This document shows, piece by piece, positions 20,249 to 21,898 of a stretch of DNA of 21,898 bases (the stretch's first letter is position 1; the number at the start of each line of letters is the position of its first letter). A program made the translations under genes and the position numbers. The stretch is from Hyphomicrobiales bacterium (GTDB lineage: Bacteria > Pseudomonadota > Alphaproteobacteria > Rhizobiales > Rhizobiaceae), in NCBI GenBank assembly GCA_015654965.1, contig JAATGD010000271.1:1-21898 (forward strand). The letters run 5' to 3'. Under the pieces are notes generated by a model. The model did not search any database. It saw only the letters and a program-made list of their open reading frames with translations, and was not told the DNA's origin.

Positions 20249-21190
20249 ATGCCAGCCATTACCCTTCCCGAATATGCCAAGGGTCTCGAAAAGAGCAGCA
20301 TCGAGCGGCCTCTGATCGAAACCTTTGCCGAACATTCCGATATCGTGCAGGCCCTTCCGTTCTCCGGTTTCTCCGGTGGTTCGTATGAAGGCTATCGCGA
20401 AACCGATATCGGCACAGCACAGTTCCGTTCGATCAATGAAGGTGCCAGCGAGTCGCAGGGCAAAATCGCGCCATTTCAGGAAACCAGCTTTCCAATCGAC
20501 ACCATTCTCAAGGTCGATAAGGCGATCATTCTCCGTCATGGTCCTGAGCGCCGCGCGCGTGAAGAAAACATGCAGATGAAACGCCAGTCCACCTTGTTTA
20601 CGGACACGTTCATCAACGGCGACAACAAGTCCAACCCGAAAGAGTTCAACGGGATCAAGGCGCGCGCGACTGTTGCCAATGGCCGCCGTATCCATAATTC
20701 GGCAGCTTCGGGTGGCAGCGCGCTGGCTCTTGCCGCCCTTGATGAGGCCATCGACAACACCACCAACCCGACGCACATCATCATGAACCGCGCCTTGAAG
20801 CGCCGTTTCATCGCCGCGATGCGCGACACCACACTTGCCGGATATATCCAGCAAACCCGTGATGAAATCGGACGCACGGTTTATTCCTATGCCGATCTTC
20901 CTATCCTGACTGGATATCCGAAGGATCGTCACAGCGAAATTCTACCGTTCAATGAAGTTGCTTCTGGCGGCGGCGCTGCGCAGACCAGTTCACTTTTTGT
21001 CGTGTCCTTCACCGAAGAAGGGCTGCACGGCATTCAGTTGAAGTCCATCGAAGCGACGGACATGGGACTATTGCAGCCTGACAATGTTTTCTACGGCACC
21101 AACGTCTCGTGGGATGTCGGCATTGTTGACGATGCAGACTATCCCCTGACTGCACTGGATTCGATCACTAACGCGGCCATCGTCAAGTAA
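20249..21190 (+). CDS. Major capsid protein
   Basis: A 313-residue shell protein. The start MPAITLPEYAKGLEKSSIER, the middle NPTHIIMNRALKRRFIAAMR and the C-terminal half (GLLQPDNVFYGTNVSWDVGI) have the layout of HK97-fold capsid proteins of the BPP-1 (Bbp17) type: an N-arm, an E-loop region around EGYRETDIGTAQFRSINEGA, then the P- and A-domains. No separate prohead protease gene is seen nearby, consistent with a capsid that uses a separate scaffold. The ATG has GAGGA nine bases upstream and lies 23 bases after the scaffold stop. Position between scaffold and cement genes confirms the role. Confidence 0.88.
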   Translation: MPAITLPEYAKGLEKSSIERPLIETFAEHSDIVQALPFSGFSGGSYEGYRETDIGTAQFRSINEGASESQGKIAPFQETSFPIDTILKVDKAIILRHGPERRAREENMQMKRQSTLFTDTFINGDNKSNPKEFNGIKARATVANGRRIHNSAASGGSALALAALDEAIDNTTNPTHIIMNRALKRRFIAAMRDTTLAGYIQQTRDEIGRTVYSYADLPILTGYPKDRHSEILPFNEVASGGGAAQTSSLFVVSFTEEGLHGIQLKSIEATDMGLLQPDNVFYGTNVSWDVGIVDDADYPLTALDSITNAAIVK

Positions 21191-21213
21191 GGCGACCCGA
21201 CTTTTGTACAACA

Positions 21214-21235
21214 TGGCCGGGCGATGATCCGGCCA
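21214..21235 (+). other. Hairpin between capsid and cement genes
   Basis: TGGCCGG-GCGATGAT-CCGGCCA is a perfect seven-base-pair stem with an eight-base loop in the 65-base gap. No T-run follows, so it is more likely an mRNA-stabilising or processing element than a terminator; partial attenuation downstream of the highly expressed capsid gene is possible. Confidence 0.45.
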
Positions 21236-21255
21236 ACACTGACAGGAGATTGGCT

Positions 21256-21684
21256 ATGGGCCAGCGGATTTATAATCAGGACCTTGAACTGATTTTCAAG
21301 GATGAAGGCGCAGTTACCGCAAGCGGTGCTGCAACGGTTGACGGTACGGCGAAGGTCATCAAGGTCGGGCCGGGCCGCTTTGAAGGCGTCATGCTATTCG
21401 ATGTTTCGGCTGTCACGGTCGGCGCGACGAATGGTTACTTCCTCGCCATTCAGGGCAGCAATACCGCGGACTTTTCCGGTACGGTCGAAAACCTAGCGCT
21501 TGTCGATATCGGCAATACGGCGGTTCGTCCGGGCGGTGCTGCCACGTCAAAAATCGGGCGTTTCGAGGTTCCGTTCACCTCGGAAGTGAACGATGTCGTT
21601 TATGACTATGTGCGCGTGTACACGGTCGCCATCGGCACAACTCCATCGGTCAATTATTCCGCGTGGGCTTCGACCAAGTATTAA
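21256..21684 (+). CDS. Bbp16-like capsid cement (decoration) protein
   Basis: A 142-residue, beta-rich protein without cysteine (GAVTASGAATVDGTAKVIKV ... FLAIQGSNTADFSGTVENLA ... IGRFEVPFTSEVNDVVYDYV). The jelly-roll-like strand pattern and position after the major capsid gene match Bbp16-family cement proteins, which clamp capsid subunits on the outside of the shell in BPP-1-like phages. The ATG at 21256 has AGGAGA six bases upstream; a TTG two codons earlier is unlikely. It is followed by a terminator-like hairpin. Confidence 0.78.
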   Translation: MGQRIYNQDLELIFKDEGAVTASGAATVDGTAKVIKVGPGRFEGVMLFDVSAVTVGATNGYFLAIQGSNTADFSGTVENLALVDIGNTAVRPGGAATSKIGRFEVPFTSEVNDVVYDYVRVYTVAIGTTPSVNYSAWASTKY

Positions 21685-21686
21685 CC

Positions 21687-21709
21687 GGGCGCGCATGACG
21701 CGCCCTTTT
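21687..21709 (+). terminator. Terminator-like hairpin after the cement gene
   Basis: GGGCGCG-CATGA-CGCGCCC forms a perfect seven-base-pair G+C stem directly after the stop codon, followed by TTTTCC. The T-run is short, so termination is probably partial, lowering expression of the following gene relative to the capsid genes. Confidence 0.65.
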
Positions 21710-21725
21710 CCCTCTGGAGAAGAAC

Positions 21726-21898
21726 ATGCCACAGACAGAAACGATTTATTTCAAGGGTGACGGCAAAGCCTACGATCTGGCCGCTATTGATGCACGACGC
21801 GCACTTCGCGACCATGCAGATGAATGGAGCCGGAACCCTTGGCCGAAAGCCGATCAGGCAAAGGCTGACGCTGATGCCAAGGCAAAAGCGGATGCCGA
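21726..21898 (+). CDS. Hypothetical structural-region protein, N-terminal fragment
   Basis: The ATG at 21726, with GGAG six bases upstream, opens a frame that runs off the window. The visible 57 residues start MPQTETIYFKGDGKAYDLAA, then a helical IDARRALRDHADEWSRNPWP, and finish in a Lys-Ala-Asp repeat (KADADAKAKADA). This suggests a charged coiled coil or linker. It is in the head-gene run and probably a minor structural or head-completion protein; the fragment is too short to name. Confidence 0.7.
   Translation, partial: MPQTETIYFKGDGKAYDLAAIDARRALRDHADEWSRNPWPKADQAKADADAKAKADA

Noticed and set aside
20192..20932. 246-codon open frame on the minus strand opposite the capsid gene
   Set aside because: Antisense to a confidently identified major capsid gene, with no recognisable domain.
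1..21898. CRISPR array, tRNA gene, insertion sequence or integrase/attachment site
   Set aside because: No regularly spaced repeats, cloverleaf, transposase or integrase motif was seen in either strand of the window.

Overview
The window reads as part of a temperate tailed-phage genome, most likely a prophage, from an alphaproteobacterium. A Rhizobiales host of the Brucella/Ochrobactrum type is my guess. The host inference rests on a GcrA-type regulator (an alphaproteobacterial family), on gene content and on base composition; nothing in the window names the species. No integrase, attachment site, lysis cassette or tail gene is visible, so the element extends beyond both ends.

Left arm, minus strand (1-5733): one tightly packed operon of eleven genes, most overlapping by 1-8 bases, read leftwards from a promoter near 5752-5801 that has a perfect TTGACA -35 box embedded in repressor-type palindromes. 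It encodes several small unknown proteins, a PD-(D/E)XK exonuclease, a RecA-like P-loop ATPase (probable recombination pair), two tiny membrane proteins, a DUF551-ending protein and the start of a cytosine-C5 DNA methyltransferase.

Immunity region (5750-7286): a LexA/CI-type self-cleaving repressor (minus) faces a Cro/YdaS-like gene (plus). Between the repressor and the left promoter, overlapping the repressor gene, lies a two-TM envelope protein in the position of lambda rexAB. Five sites fitting WACTCG-N4-CGAGTW occupy both control regions.

Early/middle right arm, plus strand (7284-12914): a CII-position regulator, a RusA resolvase, a GcrA-like transcription factor, a small methyltransferase, an HNH protein, several very small proteins, and a replication-like protein whose gene contains four tandem 10-bp iterons followed by a long pyrimidine tract (candidate replication origin). 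Then come a two-domain HTH regulator and a strong rho-independent terminator at 12891-12914.

Inserted minus-strand block (12923-13785): an XRE regulator, a four-cysteine zinc-ribbon protein and a two-TM membrane protein, preceded by an array of TTGCATTAAATGCAA-type operators. It looks like an independently regulated accessory (moron) cassette.

Late region, plus strand (14128-21898): small terminase, a small membrane protein/lipoprotein pair, large terminase, a possible permuted papain-fold protein, portal, Bbp19-like protein, Gly-rich scaffold, major capsid, Bbp16-like cement protein and the start of the next gene. The order matches the Bordetella phage BPP-1-type podovirus head module.
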